64,000 nt of DNA from positions 1 through 64,000 of the forward strand of contig JALERM010000104.1 of assembly GCA_022764165.1 (NCBI GenBank), in the 5' to 3' direction. The stretch is from Eubacterium sp. (GTDB taxonomy: Bacteria > Bacillota > Clostridia > Lachnospirales > Lachnospiraceae). The position numbers were made by a program, and so were the translations under genes. Positions 18,502-27,351 of this stretch are shown piece after piece. How positions within the stretch are numbered: position 1 is the first letter of the stretch; each line of letters begins with the position of its first letter. Below the pieces are notes generated by a model. It saw only the letters and a program-made list of their open reading frames with translations, did not search any database and was not told the origin of the DNA.

Positions 18502-18521
18502 CACACTATTTAGTTAATTTA

Positions 18522-18551
18522 AGTATATATGTTATTACTGATGATTGTCAA
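18522..18551 (-). promoter_or_regulatory. Promoter of the dehydratase riboswitch
   Basis: Minus strand TTGACA (18546-18551), 18-base spacer, TATACT (18522-18527). Initiation would be near 18515, just before the aptamer. Confidence 0.7.
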
Positions 18552-18649
18552 GATAAAAGAAAAGAAAGGATTTTCATATTTTTTAGGGGGTACTGTCACG
18601 GAGTAAGCAGTAACATAATTCCATGGCGGGAGGAACGATAATTCTTTTA

Positions 18650-18678
18650 TTGACAACAAAAATAACTTGTTTTATGAT
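18650..18678 (+). promoter_or_regulatory. Promoter of importer operon 2
   Basis: TTGACA (18650-18655), a 17-base spacer and TATGAT (18673-18678): near-consensus sigma-A. It is divergent from the dehydratase promoter, with about 100 bases between the two -35 boxes. Confidence 0.85.
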
Positions 18679-18689
18679 AAAAACAAGTT
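18664..18689. promoter_or_regulatory. Dyad overlapping the -10 of importer operon 2
   Basis: AACTTGTTTT, six bases, AAAACAAGTT: a perfect 10-base inverted repeat that covers the -10 box and start site. The position is that of a repressor operator. The binding protein is unknown. Confidence 0.5.
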
Positions 18690-18712
18690 CATATCCGGCC
18701 ATATTCGCCAAC

Positions 18713-18868
18713 AGAATAAGTTCCAGCAATGGATTAATAGGGAAGCCAGTGAGAGTCTGGGACAATCCCGTTACTGTAATTGTGAGCAAGCTGCATGATG
18801 TCACTGAGGCATGACACTCGGGAAGGCGCAGCAAGTGATGAACATAAGTCAGGAGACCTGCTTATTCT
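18713..18868 (+). promoter_or_regulatory. Cobalamin riboswitch upstream of importer operon 2
   Basis: P1 arms AGAATAAG (18713-18720) and CTTATTCT (18861-18868) enclose the aptamer landmarks in order: TAATAGGGAAGCCAGTGAGAGTC, GGGACAATCCCGTTACTGTAA, GATGTCACTGAGGC, CTCGGGAAGGCG, and the B12 box AGTCAGGAGACCTGC. A near-consensus promoter lies upstream and an intrinsic terminator downstream (18970-19007), so transcription attenuation by corrinoid is expected for the transporter operon. Confidence 0.88.
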
Positions 18869-18969
18869 TGTATTTTGAGATTCTTACGGGTGATTAAGAA
18901 ATCTTAACAGTTTATAGTATCATTGTGTCTGTTTTTCAGATGAATGATGCTCTGTTTTTGTTATGTTTT

Positions 18970-19007
18970 AACCGACTGTAATAATCATTACAGTCGGTTT
19001 TTTTATT
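18970..19007 (+). terminator. Riboswitch expression-platform terminator (importer 2 leader)
   Basis: AACCGACTGTAAT, short loop, ATTACAGTCGGTT followed by TTTTTTATTTT. A strong intrinsic terminator between the cobalamin aptamer and the first gene at 19081. Confidence 0.9.
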
Positions 19008-19080
19008 TTGTATAACAGTAAAAGAAGATTCCTATTACGACTGGATAGAACAAATAAAAAGCAAAGGAAGATAAAAGCGT

Positions 19081-20727
19081 ATGAGAAAGTACAAGAAATT
19101 TACTGCATTGTCGATGTCTGCTTTGTTGATGGCTGGTGTCATGGCCGGCTGCGGCAGTTCGGCAGACAGCACTTCTACAGAAGAAACATCCGGCAACCAA
19201 ATGGATCAGCAATCCAGCGAGGCGGAATCAAATGATTCTGCTTCACGCACAATGACCTTCGGTATTCAGAACTATGGAGGCGGAGGTATCGACCCTGCCA
19301 AAGAGGTTAACACAGCCTGGAATAATAGCCGTTATGGTGTTGGTGAATGTCTGTTTAAGTTTGATGATGCTATGAATGTTGTCAATACTCTTTGTGATAA
19401 CTATACCGTCAATGAGGAACATACCGAGTGGGTATTTCACATCCGTGATGGTGTGAAGTTCTCCGATGGATGTGATCTGACTGCAAAGGCTGTAAAAGCC
19501 AGTTATGAGCGTCTGTTTGAAGCTGGTGCCAGCGGTTCCTCCGACCCGGAAAAGTTTTTGGAGGCTGAAGCTGAGATTATTGCTGACAATGATGCTGGTA
19601 CTGTGACCATCAAGACAACGAAACCCTATGTGGATCTGACTAAGAATCTGGCTTATCCTGTTTTTGTGATTCTTGACGTAGAACATACGGAAGACTACGA
19701 CCATGCCGCCATCGGCACCGGCCCGTATGTTGCTACCAATTTCCGCGAAGAAGTTGGATACACCATGGTTGCCAATGACAACTATTGGGATGGAGAAGTT
19801 CCCTATGACTCCATTGAGTTAATGTATATGGGGGATGCCTCTGCAAAAGCAATGGCATTGCAGGCAGGTCAGCTGGATCTGGCTGAAAATGTTACCAACA
19901 TCAGTGATCTGCAAACACTGCAGGAAGATTCCAATTTTACCGTTACGATTGCCAGCGGTGTACGAACCGGTCTGGCACATATGAACATGAGTGAAGGAAA
20001 ACTGCTGTCCAACGATATCCTGCGTCAGGCTATATTGATGGCACTGGATGATGAAACGATGTGCTCTGTTACTGTTGGCGGTTTATATACCTCCGGTTTT
20101 TCTGTTTTGCCATCCAATCTGGATTACGGTTATGATAATTTAACAGATCCCTATGCTTATAACACAGATGCCGCTGTAAAGTTATTGGATGAGGCAGGTA
20201 TCATCGATACCAATGGTGATGGAACTCGTGAACTGGATGGTCAGGAAATTGTTTTGCATTACGTTACTTACCCAAACCGTTGTCTGAATGATTTTGCAGA
20301 AGCCATTCAGCAGCAGCTGACCAGTATTGGTATTGGTGTAGATCTGGAGATTGGTGATTCGACACGTCAGTGGGACAGTTATCAGTCTGGCGATTTTGAC
20401 CTTAACGGCTCCAACTGGACAACAGTAGGTACAGGTGATCCTACCGATTATCTGGCTTCCTGGTATTCCAAATCCGGGGCTGATTATTGTGGTTATGTGA
20501 ATGAAGAATACGACGCTCTGTATGAGAAACTCACTGCTACGTTTGACAATGACGAACGTCGTGATATTATTCAGCAGATGCAGCAGATTCTGATCGACGA
20601 TGCAGTCGCCATCGTCCATGGATATTACAATAGTTCCATGATTGCGAAGAATGCCACGATTGGTGGTGCTGCGATTCATACTGCTGATTATTACTGGGTT
20701 ACCACAGAGATTTATCCTGCTGATTGA
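19081..20727 (+). CDS. Substrate-binding lipoprotein, NikA/OppA family 5 (importer 2)
   Basis: A 548-residue family-5 binding protein with a lipoprotein signal (lipobox MAGC, Cys23) and a Ser/Glu-rich linker. It carries the family motifs WVFHIRDGVKFSDG, IGTGPYVATNF and NYWDGEVPYDSIEL. Its C-terminus (HTADYYWVTTEIYP) parallels that of the importer-1 protein (HPCDYYEITV), so the two systems are likely related in ligand class. It is the first gene behind a cobalamin riboswitch, which points to cobalt/nickel, a metal chelate, or a corrinoid-related compound as ligand rather than peptides. That is inference from regulation, not from the binding site. Confidence 0.9.
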   Translation: MRKYKKFTALSMSALLMAGVMAGCGSSADSTSTEETSGNQMDQQSSEAESNDSASRTMTFGIQNYGGGGIDPAKEVNTAWNNSRYGVGECLFKFDDAMNVVNTLCDNYTVNEEHTEWVFHIRDGVKFSDGCDLTAKAVKASYERLFEAGASGSSDPEKFLEAEAEIIADNDAGTVTIKTTKPYVDLTKNLAYPVFVILDVEHTEDYDHAAIGTGPYVATNFREEVGYTMVANDNYWDGEVPYDSIELMYMGDASAKAMALQAGQLDLAENVTNISDLQTLQEDSNFTVTIASGVRTGLAHMNMSEGKLLSNDILRQAILMALDDETMCSVTVGGLYTSGFSVLPSNLDYGYDNLTDPYAYNTDAAVKLLDEAGIIDTNGDGTRELDGQEIVLHYVTYPNRCLNDFAEAIQQQLTSIGIGVDLEIGDSTRQWDSYQSGDFDLNGSNWTTVGTGDPTDYLASWYSKSGADYCGYVNEEYDALYEKLTATFDNDERRDIIQQMQQILIDDAVAIVHGYYNSSMIAKNATIGGAAIHTADYYWVTTEIYPAD

Positions 20728-20809
20728 TTCCTCAGGATTGTTAAGCTGTCTCCGGTGGAGTTTTCCTCTCCTCCGGAGATGATCTGCTGTATAGGAAGGA
20801 GGAAAATCT

Positions 20810-21757
20810 TTGAGCGTAAAACAATTGGGAAAACGGTTGATTCAGGTAATTATTGTCGCTTTAGGTATTAGTATTCTGTCATTTTATATTATTTATCTTG
20901 CACCAGGTGATCCTGTCCGAATTATGTACTCTGCTTCCGGTATTATACCCAGTGAAGAAGTGATTTTTCAGACTCGAGAGGAACTGGGCCTGAACCGTGA
21001 AATTATTGTACAGTATATTGACTGGCTAAGCCATTGTCTGCAAGGCGATTTTGGCATATCTTATGCATATCATAAGCCAGTGACCGATTTGCTTCTCAGC
21101 AGACTTTGGCCCACCTTGAAATTGTCTCTTTCTGCGATGGTTCTGATGCTTTTGATATCGGTACCACTGGGCATGCTCCAGGCCACGCATAAGAACAGTA
21201 TTCTGGATTATGGTCTTCGTGGAATAACCTTTTTTGGTGTATCCATGCCAAATTTCTGGTTTGGACTTCTTTTAATGTTATTTCTTTGTGTAAAACTTAA
21301 GCTTCTTCCCGTTGTCTGCACTGCCGGTGACTTGAAAAGTCTGATCATGCCTTCCGTCACACTGGCATTTGCCATGTCTGCCAAATATACCAGACAGGTA
21401 CGTACTGCCATCTTAGAAGAACTAAGTCAGGATTATGTCGTTGGTGCAAGAGCCAGAGGGGTAAAAGAATGGAAAATTTTGTGGCTGAATGTATTTCCCA
21501 ACTCATTATTGCCATTAATTACTATGTTGGGTTTGTCCATAGGATCCCTTCTTGGGGGTACCGCTGTCGTAGAGGTTATTTTCACATATCCCGGTCTTGG
21601 CAATCTGGCGGTAACAGCTATCACGGCGTATGATTATCCTTTGATTCAAGGCTATGTTTTATGGATTTCTTTGATTTATATGCTGATTAATATGGCTGTG
21701 GATATTTCCTACAATTATATTGATCCTCGCATGCGGAGAGGCGGTAAAAAGAAATGA
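20810..21757 (+). CDS. ABC importer permease, DppB/NikB type (importer 2)
   Basis: A 315-residue permease with the DppB signature: N-terminal helix, LGLNREIIVQYIDWL periplasmic stretch, and the coupling motif YVVGARARGVKEWKILW. The start is TTG 20810, seven bases after AAGGAGG; no ATG fits as well. The stop overlaps the next gene in an ATGA arrangement. Confidence 0.9.
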   Translation: MSVKQLGKRLIQVIIVALGISILSFYIIYLAPGDPVRIMYSASGIIPSEEVIFQTREELGLNREIIVQYIDWLSHCLQGDFGISYAYHKPVTDLLLSRLWPTLKLSLSAMVLMLLISVPLGMLQATHKNSILDYGLRGITFFGVSMPNFWFGLLLMLFLCVKLKLLPVVCTAGDLKSLIMPSVTLAFAMSAKYTRQVRTAILEELSQDYVVGARARGVKEWKILWLNVFPNSLLPLITMLGLSIGSLLGGTAVVEVIFTYPGLGNLAVTAITAYDYPLIQGYVLWISLIYMLINMAVDISYNYIDPRMRRGGKKK

Positions 21758-22581
21758 ATGTAATTACTTTTGCAAAGAAAAATAAATCTTTATGCTTCTT
21801 TTCGATAGCAGCATTGCTGATTATTCTTACGGCTGTCTGTGCACCGGTTGTTACCGGTGGAATCAGCTATTCTGAAGCTGTACTGAAGGATTCCCTTCAA
21901 CCGCCAAGCGCTGCACATATTTTCGGCACAGATAAACTGGGAAGAGATATTTTCGCCCGTGTGATTTATGGTGCACGCATCAGTCTGGCTGCCACATTTA
22001 CCGTGGTGGGAGTCATTTTTTTGGTTGGATCTGTACTAGGAATACTGGCTGGATACTTTGGCGGCTGGCTGGATACGATTATTATGCGAATAGCTGATAT
22101 GATGGTGTCTTTTCCGGGAATGATTTTTGCAATGGCAATTGCCGGCGTTATGGGAGCCAGTGTGAAAAATGCCATCATTGCAGTATCAATGGTGAGCTGG
22201 CCGAAATATGCCAGGCTGGCACGCAGTCTGGTTTTGAAAATCCGTCACGAAGATTATGTGGCAGCTGCCATCGTTACTGGTTCAAAAACACTATATATTC
22301 TTATAAACTATATGATTCCCAATGTAATTCCAACACTGATCATCACAGCAGCAACCGATATCGGAGGAATGATGTTGGAACTGGCAGGATTGTCTTTCCT
22401 TGGCTTTGGTGCCAAAGCTCCTGCTCCTGAATGGGGCCTTATGCTCAATGAGGGCAGACAATTTATTCAGAATGCTCCGTGGATGACAATTTTTCCCGGA
22501 GCTGCAATTTTTGTTGTTGTGATGGTATTTAATTTGCTGGGTGATGCTTTTCGGGATTATCTGGATCCGAGAGATGAATAA
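21754..22581 (+). CDS. ABC importer permease, DppC/NikC type (importer 2)
   Basis: A 275-residue C-type permease with IFGTDKLGRDIFARV near residue 50, several membrane helices and the coupling motif AAAIVTGSKTLYILINYMIPN. Its ATG overlaps the stop of the DppB-type gene by four bases, so the two subunits are translationally coupled and would form the heterodimeric channel. Confidence 0.92.
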   Translation: MNVITFAKKNKSLCFFSIAALLIILTAVCAPVVTGGISYSEAVLKDSLQPPSAAHIFGTDKLGRDIFARVIYGARISLAATFTVVGVIFLVGSVLGILAGYFGGWLDTIIMRIADMMVSFPGMIFAMAIAGVMGASVKNAIIAVSMVSWPKYARLARSLVLKIRHEDYVAAAIVTGSKTLYILINYMIPNVIPTLIITAATDIGGMMLELAGLSFLGFGAKAPAPEWGLMLNEGRQFIQNAPWMTIFPGAAIFVVVMVFNLLGDAFRDYLDPRDE

Positions 22582-22591
22582 GGAGATACCT

Positions 22592-23374
22592 ATGTTAGAG
22601 ATAAATAATATTACCGTTTGTTACAAGGAACGGCCTTCATTAAAAAATTTCAGTATGACCCTGGAAACAGGAAAGATTGCATCTCTGGTAGGAGAATCCG
22701 GTTCCGGAAAAACAACAGTGATCCGTGCTGTTTTGGGATTACTTGCAGGCGGCGGTAAAGTTACGGAAGGGGATATTCTGTTTGAAGGAAAGTCATTGCT
22801 AAAAAATACACCCGAGCAGTGGCGCAAACTTCGCGGAACTGAAATTTCTATGATTTTTCAGGACTCCGGCGCTATGCTGAATCCCACAAGAAAAATTGGT
22901 GATGTTTTCGTAGAATACATACGTACTCATGAAAAGATCAGTAAAAAAGACGCATGGAAAAAAGGAACCTTGATGCTCGAACGCATGCGCCTGGCCGATG
23001 CAGACAATACCATGAACGCATATCCCTTTCAACTCTCCGGGGGAATGCGTCAGCGTGTTGGGATTGCCATGGCAATGACATTCCAGCCCAAATTATTGCT
23101 TGCGGATGAACCTACATCCGCACTGGATGTTACGACACAGGCACAGATCATTCGCCAGATGATGGAATTACGGGAAGAATATGGTACCAGTATTATTATG
23201 GTAACCCATAATCTGGGAGTTGCTGCCTATATGTCTGATCTTATTGTTGTTATGAAGAATGGTGAGATTACCGATATGGGGGACAGACAGATGATTCTCC
23301 ACGGAGAACACAGTGCCTATACTCAGCAGCTTTTGGATGCTGTTCCTTCTGTAGGAGGTGTACGATATGTTTGA
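22592..23374 (+). CDS. ABC importer ATPase, OppD/NikD type (importer 2)
   Basis: About 260 residues. Walker A GESGSGKTT, Q-loop MIFQDSG, signature LSGGMRQR, Walker [13 protein letters not shown] and H-loop THNLGVA are intact. ATG 22592 is chosen because AAGGAG lies six bases before it; earlier in-frame starts overlap the permease end without a ribosome site. It overlaps the next ATPase gene by eight bases. Confidence 0.9.
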   Translation: MLEINNITVCYKERPSLKNFSMTLETGKIASLVGESGSGKTTVIRAVLGLLAGGGKVTEGDILFEGKSLLKNTPEQWRKLRGTEISMIFQDSGAMLNPTRKIGDVFVEYIRTHEKISKKDAWKKGTLMLERMRLADADNTMNAYPFQLSGGMRQRVGIAMAMTFQPKLLLADEPTSALDVTTQAQIIRQMMELREEYGTSIIMVTHNLGVAAYMSDLIVVMKNGEITDMGDRQMILHGEHSAYTQQLLDAVPSVGGVRYV

Positions 23375-24332
23375 TGATAAAGAATTGATTCTTGAGGCAA
23401 AACACATTACTCGAAGATTTCCTGCTTCAGGAGGCAGAAAGCTGACCGCCTGCAATGATGTCAGTTTGAAATTTTATAAAGGTAAGACACTTGGGTTAAT
23501 TGGAGAATCCGGCTGCGGAAAGTCAACGTTCATGCGTTTCCTGGTCAGCCTGGACTCGCCTGATGAAGGACAAATTCTTTTCAAAGGAAAGGATTTGACA
23601 AAACTAAAAGGCGAAGAGCTGCGTCAGATGCGGCAGCATATCCAAATGGTCTTTCAGGATCCTGGCAGTTCTTTTAATCCCAAAATGAAGGTTCGAGACA
23701 TCATTTGCGAACCACTTTTGAATTTTGGACGAATTAAGAAATCTGAAAAAGACGCTGTTGCACGAAAATATCTGGAAATGGTTGACTTGTCCGGAGATTT
23801 TGCTGATCGCTTTCCTCATAACATGTCTGGCGGACAGCGGCAGCGAGTGGCAATTGCGCGGGCCATTGCTCTGGAACCGGAAATGATTGTCATGGATGAA
23901 GCCACCTGCGCATTGGATGTTTCTGTACAGAAGACAATTATTGAACTTGTCTGCCGGCTGCAGAAAGAGAAACATATCGCCATCGGTTTTATTGCTCACG
24001 ACCTGGGATTGATTCAGTCTTTTGCGCATCAGGTGGCGGTTATGTACCTGGGAAATATTGTTGAGATTATACCGGGAGAAAATGTTCAAAAAGCACAGCA
24101 TCCTTATACACAGGCTCTTCTAAGTGCCATATTTGACACCAGAATGGATTTTCATAAAAAAATAGAGAGCATCGACAGCGAAATCCCCAGTCCTCTGGAC
24201 GTACCTGTGGGATGCCCCTTTCAGACCCGTTGTGAGCATTGTATGGAAATTTGTCGTAAAGAATCTCCCCTGTTGAAAACAATTGGTGAAAATCATGAAA
24301 TTGCCTGCCATTTGTTTAAGGAGGAGCACTGA
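23367..24332 (+). CDS. ABC importer ATPase, OppF/DppF type (importer 2)
   Basis: About 321 residues. Walker A GESGCGKST, Q-loop MVFQDPG, signature MSGGQRQR and Walker B MIVMDEATCALD are intact. Unlike its importer-1 counterpart it keeps the C-terminal oligopeptide/dipeptide extension with clustered cysteines (VGCPFQTRCEHCMEIC), which in relatives can hold an Fe-S cluster. ATG 23367 follows GGAGG; the upstream GTG at 23358 is too close to the ribosome site. Confidence 0.9.
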   Translation: MFDDKELILEAKHITRRFPASGGRKLTACNDVSLKFYKGKTLGLIGESGCGKSTFMRFLVSLDSPDEGQILFKGKDLTKLKGEELRQMRQHIQMVFQDPGSSFNPKMKVRDIICEPLLNFGRIKKSEKDAVARKYLEMVDLSGDFADRFPHNMSGGQRQRVAIARAIALEPEMIVMDEATCALDVSVQKTIIELVCRLQKEKHIAIGFIAHDLGLIQSFAHQVAVMYLGNIVEIIPGENVQKAQHPYTQALLSAIFDTRMDFHKKIESIDSEIPSPLDVPVGCPFQTRCEHCMEICRKESPLLKTIGENHEIACHLFKEEH

Positions 24333-24335
24333 CCA

Positions 24336-25670
24336 ATGCAAAATCGCGAAAACATGGATTTAACAAAGGGTCCGATTGGGAAACAGATGTTTCGTTTTGC
24401 ACTTCCTTTGTTCTTTGGCAGCTTAATACAACAATTGTATAATACGGTTGACTTGATATTTGTAGGACAGTTTCTGGGAAAGGAAGCATCGGCTGCTGTA
24501 GGAGCAAGCAGTCTGATTGTTACCTGTATGTTGGGTTTTTTTACTGGTATGGGAATAGGGGTCGGTGTGATTATTGGTAAGGCAGCAGGGGAACGAAATC
24601 AGAACAAACTTGATCAGACAATCCATACAGCGGCAGGTATGACCATTTTATTTACTATTGTCTTTATGGCAGCAGGTCTTTTGTTAACTCCGGTTTTTCT
24701 GTCCTGGATGGATACTCCAAAAGACATTATTAAAAATGCCTGTATATATCTGAGAATGTACCTGTTAAGTCTTTTCTCAATCGTCAGTTATAATATTGGA
24801 TCTGGTATTCTGAGAGCACTTGGGAATTCCCGTGCACCAATGCGTTACCAGTTATTGGGTGGTATTGTCAACGTCCTGGGAAATGTTCTGTTCATCTGCG
24901 TACTGCAATGGGGTATACGTGGAGCTGCTTTGTCAACAGTATGTTCACAGACTTTAGCAGCTTCACTGATCGTCATACATCTGTGTAGAATGGAAGGAGA
25001 AACCAGACTTCGGTTAAAAAAAATACGTCTGGAATCAGCTATCTGTAAGCAGATTCTTGCTATTGGAATTCCGGCGGCAGTACAGTCCATCGTTATTACA
25101 TTATCCAACCTGATTGTGCAGACCAATATTAATCGCCTGGGGGTAAACAGTATTGCTGCATTTACTGCTTATTTTAAAGTTGAAAACTTTATTTATCTTC
25201 CGATTATGGCATTTGGTTCTGCATGTTCTACTTTTATCAGTCAAAATTTTGGTGCATCGAAGCCAGAACGAATGCAGCAGGGTACCCGAATAGCGTTAAT
25301 CATGGGAATTACTACTACATTGGCAACTTCCTGGATTACCTTACTTTTGGCAAAACAACTGTTTGGACTATTCGTTACAGACTCAGAAGTAGTTATTTTA
25401 GGTGTGAAGATCGGATGGATCACATTCCCCTTCTATTTTATATATGTATTTTTAGAGATTTTTTCATCTACAATACGAGGAGCCGGAAAGGCTTTGCCTG
25501 CTATGATTATCATCGTCGTTAATATGTGCCTGATAAGAACTGCCGTTTTGATTCTGATGATGCATAGGAACCCTACAGTAACCGGCGTTGCAATTGTGTA
25601 TCCAATCACATGGGTATGTACTGCGTTTTGTCTATTCCTTTATTATAAAAGCAAACGATGGATGAAATAG
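24336..25670 (+). CDS. MATE-family efflux transporter
   Basis: A 444-residue membrane protein with twelve predicted helices in two homologous halves (openings FALPLFFGSLIQQLYNT and ILAIGIPAAVQSIVI), typical of MATE cation-coupled exporters. It is the last gene of the cobalamin-riboswitch operon, three bases after the OppF-type ATPase, followed by a strong terminator. Pairing an importer with an exporter in one riboswitch unit would fit a shuttle in which a small carrier is secreted and retaken loaded; this is speculative. Substrate cannot be inferred from sequence. Confidence 0.9.
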   Translation: MQNRENMDLTKGPIGKQMFRFALPLFFGSLIQQLYNTVDLIFVGQFLGKEASAAVGASSLIVTCMLGFFTGMGIGVGVIIGKAAGERNQNKLDQTIHTAAGMTILFTIVFMAAGLLLTPVFLSWMDTPKDIIKNACIYLRMYLLSLFSIVSYNIGSGILRALGNSRAPMRYQLLGGIVNVLGNVLFICVLQWGIRGAALSTVCSQTLAASLIVIHLCRMEGETRLRLKKIRLESAICKQILAIGIPAAVQSIVITLSNLIVQTNINRLGVNSIAAFTAYFKVENFIYLPIMAFGSACSTFISQNFGASKPERMQQGTRIALIMGITTTLATSWITLLLAKQLFGLFVTDSEVVILGVKIGWITFPFYFIYVFLEIFSSTIRGAGKALPAMIIIVVNMCLIRTAVLILMMHRNPTVTGVAIVYPITWVCTAFCLFLYYKSKRWMK

Positions 25671-25680
25671 CAGACACAAA

Positions 25681-25735
25681 CATAAAGAGAGAACTTACAA
25701 AACCCCTCGGGCCTGTAAGTTCTCTCTTTATGTTT
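25681..25735. terminator. Bidirectional terminator between MATE and NlpC/P60 genes
   Basis: AAAGAGAGAACTTACA, loop AAACCCCTCGGGCC, TGTAAGTTCTCTCTTT then ATGTTTT. The A/T-rich base works in both directions and separates two convergent genes. Confidence 0.9.
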
Positions 25736-25762
25736 TGGTATTATTTTCAGATAATTTTGCAC

Positions 25763-27193
25763 TTAAATAAATCTGCGAATCGCCAGAATCGTTGTGTGAG
25801 TAGCACTTCTGTCGTGTGTGATTCCCCACTTGCTTCCTTTGGCTTCTACAATTCCGCCATGACCATCATAGATGGCAACATGTCCGGAATAACAGATAAC
25901 ATCTCCTGCCTGTGCCTGAGAAATACCTCCGGTAACTGCTCTTCCCTGTGATCTCCATCCGGCTGATGTCACGTATCCACCGCTGTATACGCCGCAGTTT
26001 TTCAATACCTGATATACGAAATGCGAACAGTCAATTCCATTGGTCAGTGAGTTTCCGCCCCATACATAGGGGTTGCCTACGAACTGATCTGCATATGCTA
26101 CGATAGCTGCACCGCTCACGCCGCTTGGCTTCACTGTCTCCTGTTTATTGGAACTGGATGACGATGAAGAAGAGGTACTGCTTCCTGAAGAACTACTGTT
26201 TGAAGAGTTCTGGCTGGCAGCCTGCTGACGGCGTGCAGCCTCCTGACGAGCTGCTTCTGCAGCTGCGGCTGCGGCTGCCCGACGGGCTTCTTCCGCTCTT
26301 CTCTCTTCTGCCAGACGATTCAGTTCCGCATTCTGCTGAGCAATCAGATTGGTAATCTCACGAGCCTGCTGACGGGCTGCTTCAATCTGGCTTGCATAAT
26401 CGCTGTTGGCTGCCTTTTTCTGATCAATACTTGCCTGCAGACTGTTCTGCTGATACTGAAGGTCATTCTTCTGGGATTCCAGCGAAGCTTTCTGATTTTC
26501 CAGTTCACTTTTCTGAGATTCCAGCTCAGCCTTCTGATTCTCCAGTTCTGCCTTCTGATTCTCCAGTTCTGTCTTCTGTGTCTCAAGTGTCTCTTTCAGC
26601 TGTGTCACCTGAGCAACAACTTCCCTGTATTTTTCCAGACTTTTTCTGTCATAGTCATGCATACTCTGTGCATATTCTGCACGGTTCAGCATAGATGTAA
26701 AACTGTCGGTACCGAATATCATATTAACCCAGGCAGAGTCTCCACCGTTCTCATATATGTACTTGATACGTTTTTTCATATCCTCATACTGCTGATCACG
26801 ATCTTCCTCAGCCTGTACCAGTTCTTCTTTTGTCTGCTCGATCTCACCTGTCTTTGTCTGAATATCAGACTCTTTCACAGCGATATCAGTTTCTTTTGCT
26901 GTAATGTTATTCTGTGTCTCAGTTATACTGTTTTCTGTGTTCGCAATATCCTCTTTCGTGGCATCAATCTGAATCATCAGATCTACCATGTCGGCATCCA
27001 TAGAGTTGATCTCAGCCTGTACCTGCATCTGTTTCCGGGACAGATTGTCAATCTCATCATTGGTTGCATTTAACTGGCTCTGTGCCTGACTTTTCTGCTG
27101 CTTCAGCTGCTGTTCTGTCGTTGCGAATACTGACATTGTCTGAGAAAACATCATAACAAGACCAAGTACTAAACATACAATTCTTTTCTTCAT
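25763..27193 (-). CDS. Secreted NlpC/P60 peptidoglycan hydrolase with coiled-coil domain
   Basis: About 476 residues. A signal peptide (MKKRIVCLVLGLVMMF..., cut near VFA) is followed by a long coiled coil with heptad-like tandem repeats LENQKAE/LESQKSE, an Ala/Arg-rich stretch, a Ser-rich linker, and a C-terminal NlpC/P60 cysteine peptidase domain with catalytic Cys in IDCSHFV, His in GHVAIYDG and a later polar residue. It resembles PcsB/CwlO-type hydrolases that split peptidoglycan stem peptides at division, normally held inactive by the coiled coil. ATG 27193 is chosen for GGGAGAA ahead of it. Confidence 0.92.
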   Translation of the reverse strand: MKKRIVCLVLGLVMMFSQTMSVFATTEQQLKQQKSQAQSQLNATNDEIDNLSRKQMQVQAEINSMDADMVDLMIQIDATKEDIANTENSITETQNNITAKETDIAVKESDIQTKTGEIEQTKEELVQAEEDRDQQYEDMKKRIKYIYENGGDSAWVNMIFGTDSFTSMLNRAEYAQSMHDYDRKSLEKYREVVAQVTQLKETLETQKTELENQKAELENQKAELESQKSELENQKASLESQKNDLQYQQNSLQASIDQKKAANSDYASQIEAARQQAREITNLIAQQNAELNRLAEERRAEEARRAAAAAAAEAARQEAARRQQAASQNSSNSSSSGSSTSSSSSSSSNKQETVKPSGVSGAAIVAYADQFVGNPYVWGGNSLTNGIDCSHFVYQVLKNCGVYSGGYVTSAGWRSQGRAVTGGISQAQAGDVICYSGHVAIYDGHGGIVEAKGSKWGITHDRSATHTTILAIRRFI

Positions 27194-27263
27194 TGCAATT
27201 CTCCCAACTTCAAACATTCGTATCCGTAATGTTTATGTAATAAATTCAGCTTATCCGCTTCTA

Positions 27264-27293
27264 ATATTACCACAAGTCCATGGAAAATTGCAA
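27264..27293 (-). promoter_or_regulatory. Promoter of the NlpC/P60 gene
   Basis: Minus strand TTGCAA (27288-27293), 18-base spacer, TAATAT (27264-27269); gives a leader of about 65 bases. Confidence 0.5.
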
Positions 27294-27351
27294 CCCTTTT
27301 TTGCATATTTTTTAATCACCATGTAAATATTTCGTAACATTTAACAGTGAT

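Noticed and set aside
18583..18834. 84-codon minus-strand ORF between the divergent riboswitches
   Set aside because: It runs antisense through the importer-2 promoter and aptamer, has no ribosome site and no recognisable motif.
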